Source: Rhizobiaceae bacterium | Lineage (GTDB): Bacteria; Pseudomonadota; Alphaproteobacteria; Rhizobiales; Rhizobiaceae | NCBI GenBank assembly: GCA_019635695.1 | Contig: JAHBYZ010000019.1 | Span: forward strand, 1-55,312 | DNA length: 55,312 nucleotides | Direction: 5' to 3' | Shown here: positions 25,196 through 36,906 of the stretch, in pieces | Numbering within the stretch: position 1 is the first letter of the stretch | Layout of the letters: each line of letters opens with the position of its first letter | Notes under the pieces: generated by a model | Seen by the model: the letters and a program-made list of their open reading frames with translations, nothing else | The model's database searches: none | Told to the model about the DNA's origin: nothing | Program-made: the position numbers and the translations under genes

Positions 25196-26332
25196 TCAGC
25201 CCCGCAGCTTCTGCAAGGTCATCAGCATGTCGGTCGACAGGCCGAAGCCGGTGCTGGGCTGGAGCAGCAGCGAGATGTTGGGCGTGGACGACATGTTGTT
25301 CTTCATCTCGTACATGGCGGTGAAGCGGGAGATGAAGCTTGCCAGCTTCTCCGGGTCCTTGAGATCGGCGATGTCGAGCCGGTTCTCGATGGCGGCCACC
25401 TGCCGGTCGACGTCGGCGCTGGCGAAGGCATCGGGCAGGCCGAGCGCGGTGCGCACGACCTCCGCCAAGGCCTTGTCGCCGAGAATCTGGAAGGTCGAGG
25501 TCAGCGAGGGGGCCTTGCGCTCGAAATAGAGCGCGAGGCGCACGCCGTCGTTCTGCTGGCCGGCGTTTTCCTCCAGCGTCTGGCGCATGTAGCTCTCGGT
25601 GGTGCCTTCCACCGCCGGGCGGTATGTCGTCGTGCCGGCGCCGCGTTCGGCGAAGTTGAACACGCTGGCGAACTCGGCGTATTTCGCATCGGTCTGCCTG
25701 TTGGCGAGGCTGTCCGGGTCACTGACGCCCTCCTCAAGGATCTGCCGCATGAAAGCAGTGTCCTCGATACGGTCGCCCAGGCCGTATGCCTTCATCGCGA
25801 TGCCGTAGAGGTCGGTCGCGGCCATGAACTCGTCGACGGAGGTGACCTTGACGATGTTCTCCTTGAAATACTTGACCTGCGCCTGCAGCGTCTCGTTCAG
25901 AGGGTCGACGCCGTTGTTGAAAGCCTCGATCTGGTACTTGGCCGCGGTGCCGTCGCGCGCAGGCGAGAAATTGACGGCTTCCTCGCCTCGGGCGGCGAAA
26001 TTGAACGTCTTGACGAATTCGGCGTAGCGCTTGTCGGTCAGCTTGTTGGCAAAGGCCGTCGGCTCGCTGACGCCCTCGTTCAGCATCTTGATCATAAAGG
26101 CCTTGGCGTAGGCCATGTCGGACAGGCCGTGCGCCTTCATGGCGTAGTTGAACAGACGGGAGTCGCCGACGAACTCCTCGACCGTCTTCACGTTACCGAT
26201 GTTCTCGTTGAAGTACGCCGTTTCTCGGGCAACCGCCGGCTGCTTGGAGACGGTGGCCAGCGAGCGGTCAATGTCGCGCGCGAGCAACTGATAACTGGCG
26301 TAGGTACTGACCACACGTGCCTCCGGCGGCAT
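25196..26332 (-). CDS. DUF1217 flagellar-locus protein with internal repeat
   Basis: This 378-residue helical protein resembles the DUF1217 family found in rhizobial flagellar operons; the function is unknown. Two 76-residue repeats align without gaps at residues 41-116 (from FNENIGNVKTVEEF) and 156-231 (from FKENIVKVTSVDEF). They share AMKA-GL, EGVS-P, AN--TD--YAEF and FNFA-RG. A degenerate third helical unit may follow at about 250-350. No signal peptide or membrane segment is visible. The ATG at 26332 is supported by AGGAAGG upstream. As first gene of the 14-gene rod/ring operon it could be an export substrate, chaperone or assembly factor; that is inference. Confidence 0.85.
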   Translation of the reverse strand: MPPEARVVSTYASYQLLARDIDRSLATVSKQPAVARETAYFNENIGNVKTVEEFVGDSRLFNYAMKAHGLSDMAYAKAFMIKMLNEGVSEPTAFANKLTDKRYAEFVKTFNFAARGEEAVNFSPARDGTAAKYQIEAFNNGVDPLNETLQAQVKYFKENIVKVTSVDEFMAATDLYGIAMKAYGLGDRIEDTAFMRQILEEGVSDPDSLANRQTDAKYAEFASVFNFAERGAGTTTYRPAVEGTTESYMRQTLEENAGQQNDGVRLALYFERKAPSLTSTFQILGDKALAEVVRTALGLPDAFASADVDRQVAAIENRLDIADLKDPEKLASFISRFTAMYEMKNNMSSTPNISLLLQPSTGFGLSTDMLMTLQKLRG

Positions 26333-26455
26333 GCCCCTTCCTTACGACTACGCCGAAATCCTTGCGCGAGGCTTATCGACTGCCAGCCCCGCGCAAGGCA
26401 CGCGCTTTAGCGATTGCGCAAATGATTCCGGAATGACTCTGGCGAGGGGCGTCGC
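26333..26455. promoter_or_regulatory. Divergent flagellar promoter region (DUF1217/motA)
   Basis: This 123-base gap separates the minus-strand rod operon from the plus-strand motA operon, so it must hold promoters for both. CGATTGCGCAA at 26411-26421 repeats an 11-base block found near the flagellin at 16224-16234, and contains the perfect 8-base palindrome TTGCGCAA. It lies 35-45 bases upstream of the motA GTG. No clear -35/-10 boxes could be fixed. Confidence 0.45.
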
Positions 26456-27325
26456 GTGGGCATCATCATAGGGCTGGTTGTCACCCTCGGCTGCGTGCTG
26501 GGCGGCTTCATGGCCATGGGCGGCCACGTCGAAGTGCTGTGGCAGCCGTGGGAAGTGGTCATCATCTGCGGCGCCGCTCTCGGAACGTTCTTCGTCGCCA
26601 ACCCGATGTCGGTGGTCAAGGACGCCGGCAAGGCAACGATGGAAGCCTTCAAGCAGGCGGTGCCGAAGGAGGCGGACTATCTCGAGGTGCTCGGCCTGTT
26701 GCACAGCCTGATGCGCGAGCTCAGGACCAAGCCGCGCAACGAGGTCGAGGCGCATATCGACAATCCCGACGAATCAGCCATCTTCCAGGCGTTTCCGAAG
26801 GTGCTGAAGGACCATGACCTGACGGCGTTCATCTGCGACTACTGCCGCATCATCATCATCGGCAACGCCCGGCCGTTCGAGATCGAGGCGCTGATGGACG
26901 AGGAAATCCACACCATCAAGCACGACAAGCTGAAGTCCATGCACGCCCTGCAGCAGATGAGCGACGGCTTCCCCGCGATCGGCATCTGCGCGGCGGTGCT
27001 GGGCGTTGTGAAGGCGATGGGCGCACTCGACCAGTCGCCGGAAATCCTCGGCGGCCTGATCGGCGCCGCGCTCGTCGGCACCTTCCTCGGCATCTTCATG
27101 TCCTACTGCGTGGTCGGGCCGCTGGCGGCCAAGGTGAAGATGGTCCGCGACAAGAAAAGCCGCGTCTACGTGATCGTGAAGCAGACCCTGCTGGCCTACA
27201 TGAACGGCTCGCTGCCGCAGGTGGCGCTGGAGTTCGGCCGCAAGACCATCTCGTCCAAGGACCGCCCGTCGATCGACGCCGTCGAGCAGGCGACGCTGAA
27301 CGCCGGCGAGAAGAAGGCGGCCTGA
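26456..27325 (+). CDS. motA: Flagellar stator protein MotA
   Basis: MotA forms the proton channel with MotB and transmits torque to FliG. The 289-residue protein starts at a GTG at 26456, preceded by a GAGGGG-like site; the first membrane helix begins immediately ([17 protein letters not shown]). Four membrane helices are visible, at about 2-20, 32-50, 170-190 and 202-222. Conserved Pro-containing and charged stretches include the cytoplasmic loop with [11 protein letters not shown] and the [22 protein letters not shown] helix. The length matches the longer rhizobial type (about 290). It heads motA-fliM-fliN-fliG-flhB, whereas motB is on the other strand 15 kb away. Confidence 0.96.
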   Translation: MGIIIGLVVTLGCVLGGFMAMGGHVEVLWQPWEVVIICGAALGTFFVANPMSVVKDAGKATMEAFKQAVPKEADYLEVLGLLHSLMRELRTKPRNEVEAHIDNPDESAIFQAFPKVLKDHDLTAFICDYCRIIIIGNARPFEIEALMDEEIHTIKHDKLKSMHALQQMSDGFPAIGICAAVLGVVKAMGALDQSPEILGGLIGAALVGTFLGIFMSYCVVGPLAAKVKMVRDKKSRVYVIVKQTLLAYMNGSLPQVALEFGRKTISSKDRPSIDAVEQATLNAGEKKAA

Positions 27326-27356
27326 GCATGACCGACCGTCCCGGATCGGTGCGCGC

Positions 27357-28307
27357 ATGAGCAACAGCTCCCCGGCGGAGATGCGCGACCTGATCGTGGA
27401 GCGCCTGACCGGCGCCACGGGTGATCCGGTGCGCGTGACCGACGCGGCGCAGGCGCTGGCCGAACGCTGCCTCGCCAGCGTCGTGCCGGCCTTCGCGGAG
27501 GCGTTCCCGTCGGCCGTTACGTTCGAATGCGTCGAGGTCAGGCTTTCCCGCTTCGCCGAGGGCCGGCCGCCGGAGAAGAGCCCGTGGGCGATGACCATCG
27601 CCGCGTCGGATCTTTCGCCCGACGCGCTGCTGATGACGATGGAACCGGACGCCCTGTCGCTGACGCTGGCCGCCGTGTTCGGCGGCGACGAGACGCTGCC
27701 GCTGGTGCCGATCGAGCGCGACCTGTCGCCCATCGAGATCGACCTCGCGGCGCAGGTGTTCGACATTTTCGCGCGCGCCTTCAACGGCTCGGGCGAGCGC
27801 TCGCTGGCGGTGCGTTTCCCGCTGCCGCGACCGATCACCGGGGCGGACATGGCGAAGCAAGTGATCCGCGACGGTCCGGCCGTATCGGTCACCTTCGAGG
27901 CCCGGCTCGGACCAAATACCGGGCGCATTCACATCACGATGCCGCAGCGCGTGCTCGCCCAGCACCGCGGCGACGGCGCGGCGCCCTCGCGCAGCGGTGC
28001 GGCCGCCTGGCGCGAGCGCTTCAACGAGGAAGTGATGCGCTCGGCCGTGCAGCTCGACGCCACCATGCCGCTGGCGACGCTGACGCTGGGCCAGGTGGCC
28101 GCGCTGGAACCCGGCCAGATCATCGAGCTTTCGGGCACCGCGCCCACCCAGACCAAGCTTCACGCCAAGGACAAGACGCTGTTCGTGTGCGAGTTCGGCA
28201 AGCTTGGACAGAATTACACCGTGCGCATCACCCAGCCCTTCGACGCGCAGCAGGAATTCGTCGACGGGCTGATGGGCACCGAAGCCGCCGGCGGCAGGAG
28301 GCACTGA
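27357..28307 (+). CDS. fliM: Flagellar switch protein FliM
   Basis: FliM is the C-ring switch protein that binds CheY-P. The 316-residue protein is a divergent, rhizobial-type FliM. The C-terminal SpoA domain is clear (about 230-305: PLATLTLGQVAALEPGQIIEL and the GQNYTVRI strand). The CheY-binding N-terminal motif of enterobacteria is not recognisable. The middle domain is CheC-like in position only. It lies 31 bases after motA and three bases before fliN. The identity rests on SpoA and the motA-fliM-fliN-fliG order. Confidence 0.9.
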   Translation: MSNSSPAEMRDLIVERLTGATGDPVRVTDAAQALAERCLASVVPAFAEAFPSAVTFECVEVRLSRFAEGRPPEKSPWAMTIAASDLSPDALLMTMEPDALSLTLAAVFGGDETLPLVPIERDLSPIEIDLAAQVFDIFARAFNGSGERSLAVRFPLPRPITGADMAKQVIRDGPAVSVTFEARLGPNTGRIHITMPQRVLAQHRGDGAAPSRSGAAAWRERFNEEVMRSAVQLDATMPLATLTLGQVAALEPGQIIELSGTAPTQTKLHAKDKTLFVCEFGKLGQNYTVRITQPFDAQQEFVDGLMGTEAAGGRRH

Positions 28308-28310
28308 ACC

Positions 28311-28703
28311 ATGAGCAATCCCGCACTCGCCAGCGACGAGCCGAACGAAGACCAGCTCAACAAGGCGATCGACGAGTTGCGCGGCGTCTTGAGCGAGGAA
28401 GGCGGGCAGGGCTCCGCTGCGGCTGCCCATGCGGCCATGCCATCGGTCGGTGGCAACAACATCGTGATGTCCATCCCCGTCGAGGTGCAGATCGTGCTCG
28501 GCAGCACCGAGATGCCGGTGTCGGAGCTGATGGGCCTGCAGAAGGGTTCCACCGTCGCGCTCAACCGCCGCGTCGGCGAACCGGTGGACATCGTCGTCAA
28601 CGGCCGCAAGATAGCCAAGGGCGAGATCACGGTGCTGGAGCACGACCCGTCGCGTTTCGGCGTTAAGTTGACCGAGATCGTCGCGGCAAAGCCGTCGAGG
28701 TGA
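28311..28703 (+). CDS. fliN: Flagellar switch protein FliN
   Basis: FliN forms the lower C-ring and docks export cargo. The 130-residue protein has an acidic, Ala/Gly-rich N-terminus (1-45) and a SpoA domain (about 48-122) with [38 protein letters not shown] and a final GVKLTEIV. The length and domain are typical. It begins three bases after the fliM stop and is followed by fliG after 28 bases. Confidence 0.95.
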   Translation: MSNPALASDEPNEDQLNKAIDELRGVLSEEGGQGSAAAAHAAMPSVGGNNIVMSIPVEVQIVLGSTEMPVSELMGLQKGSTVALNRRVGEPVDIVVNGRKIAKGEITVLEHDPSRFGVKLTEIVAAKPSR

Positions 28704-28731
28704 CGACCAGCCCCATTCCGGGAACCGACCG

Positions 28732-29745
28732 ATGACCAGCAAGGCCGCTACACTCACCCGCCCGCAGAAAGCCGCCGCGATCCTCGTGGCGATGGGCAAG
28801 CCGTCGGCGGCCAAGCTGGTAAAGTTCTTCAAGCCGGAGGAACTGAAGGCGCTGCTGGAGGCGGCCCGCACGCTCAAGACCATCCCGCAGGGCGAGCTGG
28901 AGAAGATCGTCGCCGAGTTCGAGGACGAGTTCGCGGAGGGCGCGGGCCTGCTCGATTCCAACGAGCAGATGAAGGGCATCCTCAGCGAGGCGATGACGCC
29001 CGACGAGATCGACAAGCTGATGGAGGAGAACAAGCCCGCGCCGACCGGCGACGAGCCGCAGCCGATCTGGCCGCAGCTCGAGGCGCTGCCGGCGGAGCGG
29101 CTGGTCGGCCTGATCTCGGGCGAGCATCCGCAGACCATCGCCATGATCCTGACCAACATCGCGCCGGGGGCGGCGGCCGGCGCGGTGGCGCTGCTGCCGA
29201 AAAACGTGCGTGGCGAAGCTGTGAAGCGCATGATCTCGCTGGGCGCGGTGCCGGACAAGGCGAAGAGCATCGTGGAGAACCAGCTGCGCACGCGGCTGGA
29301 GGACAAGTCGGCCACCAAGGACACCTCGGCCGGCCAGATCCGCGTTGCCGGCCTGCTCAACGAACTCGACAAGGACATTCTCGACGAGGTCATGGTGGAT
29401 GTCGAGGCGGCGGGAGCCCCGGACCTAGAATCGCTGCGCTCCAAGCTGTTCTCGTTCGAGGACATCATCCAGCTGGCGCAGCGCGCCCGTGTCACGCTGT
29501 TCGACAGCCTGCCGGCGGAGCTGGTCACCATGTCGCTGCGCGGCGCATCGCCGGAGCTCACGGAAGCCATCCTGGCGTCGCTCGGCGCCCGCTCGCGGCG
29601 CATGATCGAGGCCGAGCTCAAGGACTCGACCATCACCCCGCCCGCCGACGAGGTGAACAAGGCGCGCAAGCGCATCGCGTCGACCGCCATCCGGCTGTCC
29701 AGCGAGGGCGCGCTCGAACTGCCCAGTCTGCAGAACGCGGCGTGA
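28732..29745 (+). CDS. fliG: Flagellar switch protein FliG
   Basis: FliG is the rotor protein that contacts MotA and the MS-ring. The 337-residue product has the N-terminal FliF-binding part (TRPQKAAAILVAMGKPSAAKL), middle domain (GEHPQTIAMILTNI) and C-terminal torque domain (about 230-337). The torque helix carries charged residues: SLRGASPELTEAILASLGAR, then RRMIEAELKDS. The MKRMISLGAVPD-type linker differs slightly from the usual EHPQ-containing linkers. The length is about the family norm. Its FliF partner is at 11573-13258. Confidence 0.95.
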   Translation: MTSKAATLTRPQKAAAILVAMGKPSAAKLVKFFKPEELKALLEAARTLKTIPQGELEKIVAEFEDEFAEGAGLLDSNEQMKGILSEAMTPDEIDKLMEENKPAPTGDEPQPIWPQLEALPAERLVGLISGEHPQTIAMILTNIAPGAAAGAVALLPKNVRGEAVKRMISLGAVPDKAKSIVENQLRTRLEDKSATKDTSAGQIRVAGLLNELDKDILDEVMVDVEAAGAPDLESLRSKLFSFEDIIQLAQRARVTLFDSLPAELVTMSLRGASPELTEAILASLGARSRRMIEAELKDSTITPPADEVNKARKRIASTAIRLSSEGALELPSLQNAA

Positions 29746-29753
29746 GCTAGGCC

Positions 29754-30842
29754 GTGGCGGACGGCGAAGACAAAGAAAGCAAAACAGAAGAGGCCTCGGA
29801 AAAGAAAATCCGGGACTCTCTGGAGAAGGGCCAGCAGCCCTTCGCGCGCGAGGCGCCGCTGCTCGCCTCGTTCATCGCCATCCTGCTGTTCACGATGTTC
29901 TTCGCCGAGGACAGCATCTCGCGGCTCGGCCATTTCCTCTCGATCTTCCTGGAGAAACCCGAGGACTGGCCGCTGCAATCGGCCAAGGACGTCTCCAGCA
30001 TCCTGTGGGTCATCTTCCTCGAGCTCGGCCGCGCGCTCGGCGTGCTGATGGTGCTGCTCATCTCCGGCGCGATCATCGCCTCGGTGCTGCAGAACATGCC
30101 GCGCGCCGTGCTGGAGCGCATCCGGCCGCAATTCTCGCGCGTCTCGCCGCGCAAGGGCTGGGAGCGCATCTTCGGCGTGCAGGGCTTCGTCGAGTTCGGC
30201 AAGCAGCTCGCCAAGCTGATCTTCGCCGGGCTGGTGCTCGGCATCGCCATGCGCGAATCCATGGCAAGCATCCTGTCGGGCATGATTACTCATCCCGTCG
30301 CGTTCGGCGTGGTGATCGAGAGCATCGCCAAGGACATCATCATGTGGATCGCGCTGGCGATGATCGCCATCGCCGGTGTCGACATCATCTGGTCGCGCTA
30401 CCACTGGCTGGCAGACCTGCGCATGACCAAGCAGGAGGTCAAGGACGAGATGAAGCAGACGGTGGGCGACCCGCTGGTGCGCCAGCGTATCCGCTCGCTG
30501 CAACGCGACCGCGCGCGCAAGCGCATGATGGCGGCCGTGCCCGGCGCGACGCTCGTTATCGCCAATCCGACGCACTTCGCCATCGCGTTGCGCTACGAGC
30601 GGTCGAAGGACGCCGCGCCGGTGGTCGTCGCCAAGGGCATGGACCTCGTCGCCCTGCGCATCCGCGAGATCGCCGAGGCAAACGGCATACCCGTTTTCGA
30701 GGACGTGACGCTCGCCCGCTCCATGTACAAGCAAGTCTCGGTCGATAGCATGATACCGCCGCAATTCTACCAGGCGGTCGCCGAGCTGGTTCGCGTCGTC
30801 TACGCGCGCAAACCTGGCCAGGCGCAGGGCAGGAACAACTGA
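29754..30842 (+). CDS. flhB: Flagellar export switch protein FlhB
   Basis: FlhB is the export-gate component that switches substrate specificity after autocleavage. The 362-residue product begins at a GTG at 29754 with the charged start MADGEDKESKTEEASEKK. Four membrane helices lie in about 30-215. The autocleavage motif NPTH is at residues 271-274 (VIANPTHFAIALRYE), so processing should be functional. The cytoplasmic C-terminal domain follows to residue 362. It ends the motA-fliM-fliN-fliG-flhB series and overlaps the next gene by one base (TGATG). Confidence 0.96.
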   Translation: MADGEDKESKTEEASEKKIRDSLEKGQQPFAREAPLLASFIAILLFTMFFAEDSISRLGHFLSIFLEKPEDWPLQSAKDVSSILWVIFLELGRALGVLMVLLISGAIIASVLQNMPRAVLERIRPQFSRVSPRKGWERIFGVQGFVEFGKQLAKLIFAGLVLGIAMRESMASILSGMITHPVAFGVVIESIAKDIIMWIALAMIAIAGVDIIWSRYHWLADLRMTKQEVKDEMKQTVGDPLVRQRIRSLQRDRARKRMMAAVPGATLVIANPTHFAIALRYERSKDAAPVVVAKGMDLVALRIREIAEANGIPVFEDVTLARSMYKQVSVDSMIPPQFYQAVAELVRVVYARKPGQAQGRNN

Positions 30843-31282
30843 TGCACAGACAGCCGAACTCGCTCGACCGTGAAGCCATAGTCGCCGACGCCATCAAGGA
30901 GGTGGTCAGCGAACTGAGGATGGTCGACGTCACCTACTACGTCGCCTTCATCCATCTGGAGCGCTTCGCCAACGTCGCCGACATCGTGGATTCCGCCGCC
31001 GAGCTCTATTTCCAGCCGGGCACGCTGAAGCTCGGCAATGGCGGCGAGGTCCATCTCGACTGGACGGGTTCGCCCAAGGTCGTGCTCGACCTGGAGCTGA
31101 AGCCGTCAGGCGCGACCGTCTATTTTACGCTCGGCATGACCGACAAGCACGCCAGCGTCGACGTCAACTACGTGTCGTTCGACGAACCGTCGCCCGAGCC
31201 CGAAGACAATACCGCATTCCTGCAGGTCGCGCTTGAGCAGGCGCGTATCAGGAAGACCGAGGGCTTGCGGATGGCCGGGTAG
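30842..31282 (+). CDS. Conserved hypothetical downstream of flhB
   Basis: This 146-residue soluble protein of unknown function has a helical N-terminus (about 8-55: DREAIVADAIKEVVSELRM, HLERFANVADIVDSAAEL). A beta-rich second half follows (GNGGEVHLDWTGSP, LDLELKPSGATVYF). No signal, membrane helix or catalytic motif is seen. Its ATG overlaps the flhB stop, so it is translationally coupled. It converges with visR, three bases away. A comparable unnamed gene sits between visR and flhB in the Sinorhizobium map as I recall it, which suggests a conserved export- or regulation-linked role. Confidence 0.8.
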   Translation: MHRQPNSLDREAIVADAIKEVVSELRMVDVTYYVAFIHLERFANVADIVDSAAELYFQPGTLKLGNGGEVHLDWTGSPKVVLDLELKPSGATVYFTLGMTDKHASVDVNYVSFDEPSPEPEDNTAFLQVALEQARIRKTEGLRMAG

Positions 31283-31285
31283 GGC

Positions 31286-32014
31286 TCAGTCGATGAGCCC
31301 GAGTCGCATCGCCTTGGCGACCGCGTGTACGCGGTTGACCGCATTCAGCTTCTGATAGCACTCGGCAAGATGTTGCGTGGTGGTGTGCGCCGAGAGGCCG
31401 AGCCGTTCGGCGATCTCCTCGCTGGTGTGGCCGTTGGCGGTGAGCCGGAGGCATTCGATCTGACGGCGCGACATCGCCGGAGGAGTATCGGCAAGCGCCG
31501 GCTTGAGCCGGGCGACGATGCCGAACAGCGACAGGCATGCGGCGTGAAGGTCGGTGAGCGATGCCATGGTGAAGGCCATTCGTTCTCCGGTCAGGACCAG
31601 CAGGCCGGCCTCGTCGCGCCCGGCCGTCATCGGCAGCGCCAGTGCGGTTCCGAAGATGCCGGCCGACGGCACGGCCTCGGCCCACAGGCAGCGCGACAGC
31701 GCAATCGCGGCGGGCGCGGCAGCGTCGACCGTCCACCAGAACGGGCGGGTCGAGTCCCCGGCCCGGCGCAGGAAGCGCTCGCTCATTATCTCGGCGAGTT
31801 GGGTAGTGCGCTCCGCATGGCCCGGATAGTCCGAATCGAGCGACGGCACGAAGCGGAGCGGCTCGCCGGACGCCAGGAGTACGGCGAAATGGTCGGCTCC
31901 GCAGGCCAGCGCCAGGCGGCGCAGATGCCGCACCACGTCCGGCAGCGTGTCGAGGTGCGGCACGATATCGGCGGATCGGGGAGCCGCACGCGGCCGGCCG
32001 CGCGGTTTCACCAT
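31286..32014 (-). CDS. visR: LuxR-type regulator, VisR-like
   Basis: This 242-residue protein has an N-terminal GAF/autoinducer-binding-like sensor (about 20-165) and a C-terminal LuxR helix-turn-helix (about 178-240: SRRQIECLRLTANGHTSEEIA, then LSAHTTTQHLAECYQKL). In Sinorhizobium, VisN and VisR form the heteromeric master regulator of motility genes. The adjacent gene encodes the partner with the same layout. It is assigned visR as the second gene of the pair by analogy of order; the N/R assignment could be swapped. No key acyl-homoserine-lactone-binding signature is obvious. It is the downstream gene of a two-gene operon, 25 bases after visN. Confidence 0.8.
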   Translation of the reverse strand: MVKPRGRPRAAPRSADIVPHLDTLPDVVRHLRRLALACGADHFAVLLASGEPLRFVPSLDSDYPGHAERTTQLAEIMSERFLRRAGDSTRPFWWTVDAAAPAAIALSRCLWAEAVPSAGIFGTALALPMTAGRDEAGLLVLTGERMAFTMASLTDLHAACLSLFGIVARLKPALADTPPAMSRRQIECLRLTANGHTSEEIAERLGLSAHTTTQHLAECYQKLNAVNRVHAVAKAMRLGLID

Positions 32015-32039
32015 GATCCCGGCTGCTCCTTGCTCTGAT

Positions 32040-32738
32040 TCATATTACGCCGGCCCTGATTGCCGTTGCGATGGCCATCGCGCGATTGCGCGCAGAGAGC
32101 TTGCGGATCGCCAGATTGACGTAGCTGTTGACCGTGTTGGCGGTGACGCCGACGATGGTCGCGATCTCCTCGGCGGTCTTTCCTTCCGAGACCCAGCGCA
32201 GACATTCGCGCTCGCGCTCGGAAACCGGCGAAGGTGTTGCGGGCGCGTCTGAGTTAAGCGCTGACAGCGCATAGGAGAGCGAGAGCAGCGCCGCGGGCAG
32301 GCGGGTCGGATCGATGGCGCCTGGTTCAGCCGCGGAGAAGATGACGGCGTGAACCGCGCGGCCGGTTCGGATTCGGGCGCAGGAAAGCTCGGCATGGCCG
32401 GCAGCATCGAGGCGAGCCGCGTTCAGCGGGCCGACCGAGCCCTTCTCGCCCGCGTCGCGGGCCGGCTGCCACATCCGTGGCGCCTGGCCGAGGGCAGTCG
32501 CCTGTGGGCTCTCCGCCAGCCGGCGCATCAAGGTGGCGCCGGTCGCGCGGACTGCGTCGAATATCCAGTTGCACGCGATGATTGCCGCGTCGCCGTCCTC
32601 GCAGGCGAGGTCGATCAGCATGTAGAAGTCGGCACCGACGTCGCGGGAAAGCCGCGCAAGGTAAGGGACCAGCCCGGCACGGTCCCGCGGCATGTCCAGC
32701 TCACCGCTCTCGCGGCCGATGCGGGCCAGACTGTTCAT
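32040..32738 (-). CDS. visN: LuxR-type regulator, VisN-like
   Basis: This 232-residue regulator has a sensor-like N-terminal domain (about 20-160) and a C-terminal LuxR HTH (about 166-228: SERERECLRWVSEGKTAEEIA, GVTANTVNSYVNLAIRKL). It is the first gene of a pair with the VisR-like protein, which supports the VisN name. Together they probably sit at the top of the flagellar cascade and activate ftcR, as described in Sinorhizobium. A hairpin lies 25 bases upstream of its ATG. The order visN-visR-(convergent) flhB matches rhizobial maps, but here the gene upstream is a copper ATPase rather than fliF. Confidence 0.8.
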   Translation of the reverse strand: MNSLARIGRESGELDMPRDRAGLVPYLARLSRDVGADFYMLIDLACEDGDAAIIACNWIFDAVRATGATLMRRLAESPQATALGQAPRMWQPARDAGEKGSVGPLNAARLDAAGHAELSCARIRTGRAVHAVIFSAAEPGAIDPTRLPAALLSLSYALSALNSDAPATPSPVSERERECLRWVSEGKTAEEIATIVGVTANTVNSYVNLAIRKLSARNRAMAIATAIRAGVI

Positions 32739-32935
32739 AGCGCGCGACGAATCCCCTCTTGTCCGGGCGTTTTGCCCGGGCCGAAACCTCTCGACGCTGT
32801 ACTGATACTTTTGTGGCGACAGCGATTGGCCGCCCGCCGGCTGCAGGACCGATGATTCGCCGCCGACGAATCAAGAGATAGAGTCGTGCGACTCCCCGGT
32901 CAAGAATCCGTGTTGCCGAAGAGGCGTTCGCAGCG
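32739..32935. promoter_or_regulatory. visN leader and copper-ATPase 3' hairpins
   Basis: This 197-base gap lies between two minus-strand genes. CCGGGC (32763-32768) pairs with GCCCGG (32774-32779) around a GTTTT loop, placing a hairpin about 25 bases before the visN ATG, in its probable leader. TGATTCG (32853-32859) pairs with CGAATCA (32867-32873), and GAGTC (32881-32885) with GACTC (32890-32894). These lie just past the ATPase stop and could terminate its transcript. The visN promoter should lie between the two groups. Confidence 0.45.
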
Positions 32936-35410
<2,475 letters not shown>

Positions 35411-35573
35411 GCCCCGGTCCTGCGTGTCGCGCGGCGTCGCCGCATCAATCGCAGCAACGGGCCGCATCGTCTCCGTTCGCACTACACATAGGCGTCAGAA
35501 GCGATATGTGGAACTGTCGGCCGATGCGATCGTGTATGCCAGCGGAGCGAGCCGATGGCGCGGGAGGTGGCAA
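35411..35573. promoter_or_regulatory. Divergent region with CACATA-N14-TATGTG dyad
   Basis: This 163-base gap lies between the divergent ATPase and PQQ-dehydrogenase genes. CACATA (35485-35490) and TATGTG (35505-35510) form an inverted repeat with 14 bases between the arms, the size of a dimeric regulator site. It does not look like the usual CueR operator. The PQQ-gene ribosome site GGGAGG lies at 35563-35568. Confidence 0.4.
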
Positions 35574-36902
35574 TTGAAGCGTTTCTTGTTCGGGTTGCTT
35601 GGTGTTCTGGTGATCGCAGTGGCGGCGGCAGGTGCAGCGATGTGGCTTTCCTACGAGGAGGCCACGGTTCCGGCGGAGGCTGGTTTCGGTCCCGACCCGG
35701 TGTTGCCGCCGCCAAACGCAACGCCCTTGCCGACGCTGAATTACGCCGCCGCCAGCCCATGGCCGGAAGGTGTCACGCCACAGGCGGCGCAAGGCCTTGC
35801 AGTGCAGGAATTCGCCGGCGGGCTGGATCATCCGCGGTGGCTGCATGTGCTGCCCAATGGCGATGTGCTGGTAGCCGAGTCGAACCGGCCGCCCAAGATC
35901 GGCGGCGGATGGCGCGACTGGGTGGAGAGCATGGTGATGGCGCGAGCCGGCGCGGGCGCCACGAGCGCGGATCGCATCACCCTGCTGCGCGACGCTGACG
36001 GTGACGGTGTCGCGGAATTTCGCTCCGTCTTCGCGGACGGGCTGCATTCACCGTTCGGCATGGCGCTGGTCGGCGACCGCTTCTACGTCGCCAATACCGA
36101 CGCGGTGGTGGCCTTCGCCTATGCAGAGGGCGCGACGGCGGCAACCGGACCGGCAGAGAAGATCGTCGACCTGCCCGCCGGCCCGATCAACCACCACTGG
36201 ACGAAGGATCTGATCGCCTCGTGGGACGGCGCCAAGCTCTACGCGACCGTCGGCTCCAACAGCAATGTCGGCGAGAACGGCATGGAGACGGAGGAGAGCC
36301 GCGCGGCGGTGCTGGAGATCGACCTCGCCACGCGGCAGGTGCGCATCTTCGCGTCCGGTCTTCGCAATCCCAACGGGCTCGCCTGGAACCCGGAGAACGG
36401 CGCGCTGTGGGTCGCCGTCAACGAGCGAGACGAGATCGGCTCCGATCTGGTGCCGGACTACATGACGTCGGTGCGCGACGACGGTTTCTACGGCTGGCCC
36501 TATTCCTATTTCGGCCAGCACGTGGACGAGCGCGTCCAGCCGCAGCGGCCGGACCTGGTGGAACAGGCCATCGTGCCGGACTATGCGCTCGGCGCGCATA
36601 CCGCCTCGCTCGGCCTGACGTTCAGCACCGAGGGTGTCGGCGCGGATTTCGGCAACGGCGCCTATATCGGCCAGCACGGTTCGTGGAACCGGCGGCCGCG
36701 CAGCGGCTACAAGGTTGTCTTCGTGCCGTTCGCCGACGGCAAGCCGGCCGGCGAGCCGCGCGATGTCTTGACCGGTTTCATCAGCGCCGAAGACAAGGCG
36801 CTCGGGCGCCCCGTCGGCGTGGCGTTTTCGTTGGACGGGGCGCTGCTGGTGGCCGACGACACCGGTAACAAGGTGTGGCGCGTCTATGAGGCGGGCGAGT
36901 AG
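35574..36902 (+). CDS. PQQ-dependent sugar dehydrogenase-like protein
   Basis: This is a 442-residue periplasmic, probably membrane-anchored beta-propeller of the sorbosone/glucose dehydrogenase family. The start is a TTG at 35574, preceded by GGAGG at six-base spacing; translation from further upstream would lack a signal. An N-terminal hydrophobic anchor (about 4-25) is followed by propeller repeats. These include a [10 protein letters not shown] calcium-type loop, [30 protein letters not shown] and [13 protein letters not shown]. Substrate and electron acceptor are unknown. It is convergent with, and adjacent to, the sugar-acid genes otnI and denD, so a link to aldose/aldonate oxidation is plausible but inferred. 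Confidence 0.83.
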   Translation: MKRFLFGLLGVLVIAVAAAGAAMWLSYEEATVPAEAGFGPDPVLPPPNATPLPTLNYAAASPWPEGVTPQAAQGLAVQEFAGGLDHPRWLHVLPNGDVLVAESNRPPKIGGGWRDWVESMVMARAGAGATSADRITLLRDADGDGVAEFRSVFADGLHSPFGMALVGDRFYVANTDAVVAFAYAEGATAATGPAEKIVDLPAGPINHHWTKDLIASWDGAKLYATVGSNSNVGENGMETEESRAAVLEIDLATRQVRIFASGLRNPNGLAWNPENGALWVAVNERDEIGSDLVPDYMTSVRDDGFYGWPYSYFGQHVDERVQPQRPDLVEQAIVPDYALGAHTASLGLTFSTEGVGADFGNGAYIGQHGSWNRRPRSGYKVVFVPFADGKPAGEPRDVLTGFISAEDKALGRPVGVAFSLDGALLVADDTGNKVWRVYEAGE

Positions 36903-36906
36903 ACCG

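Noticed and set aside
27096..30764. Very long open frame (about 1220 codons) on the minus strand opposite motA-flhB
   Set aside because: It runs antisense across five well-supported genes, has biased, low-information composition and no known motif. It is a typical GC-rich shadow frame.
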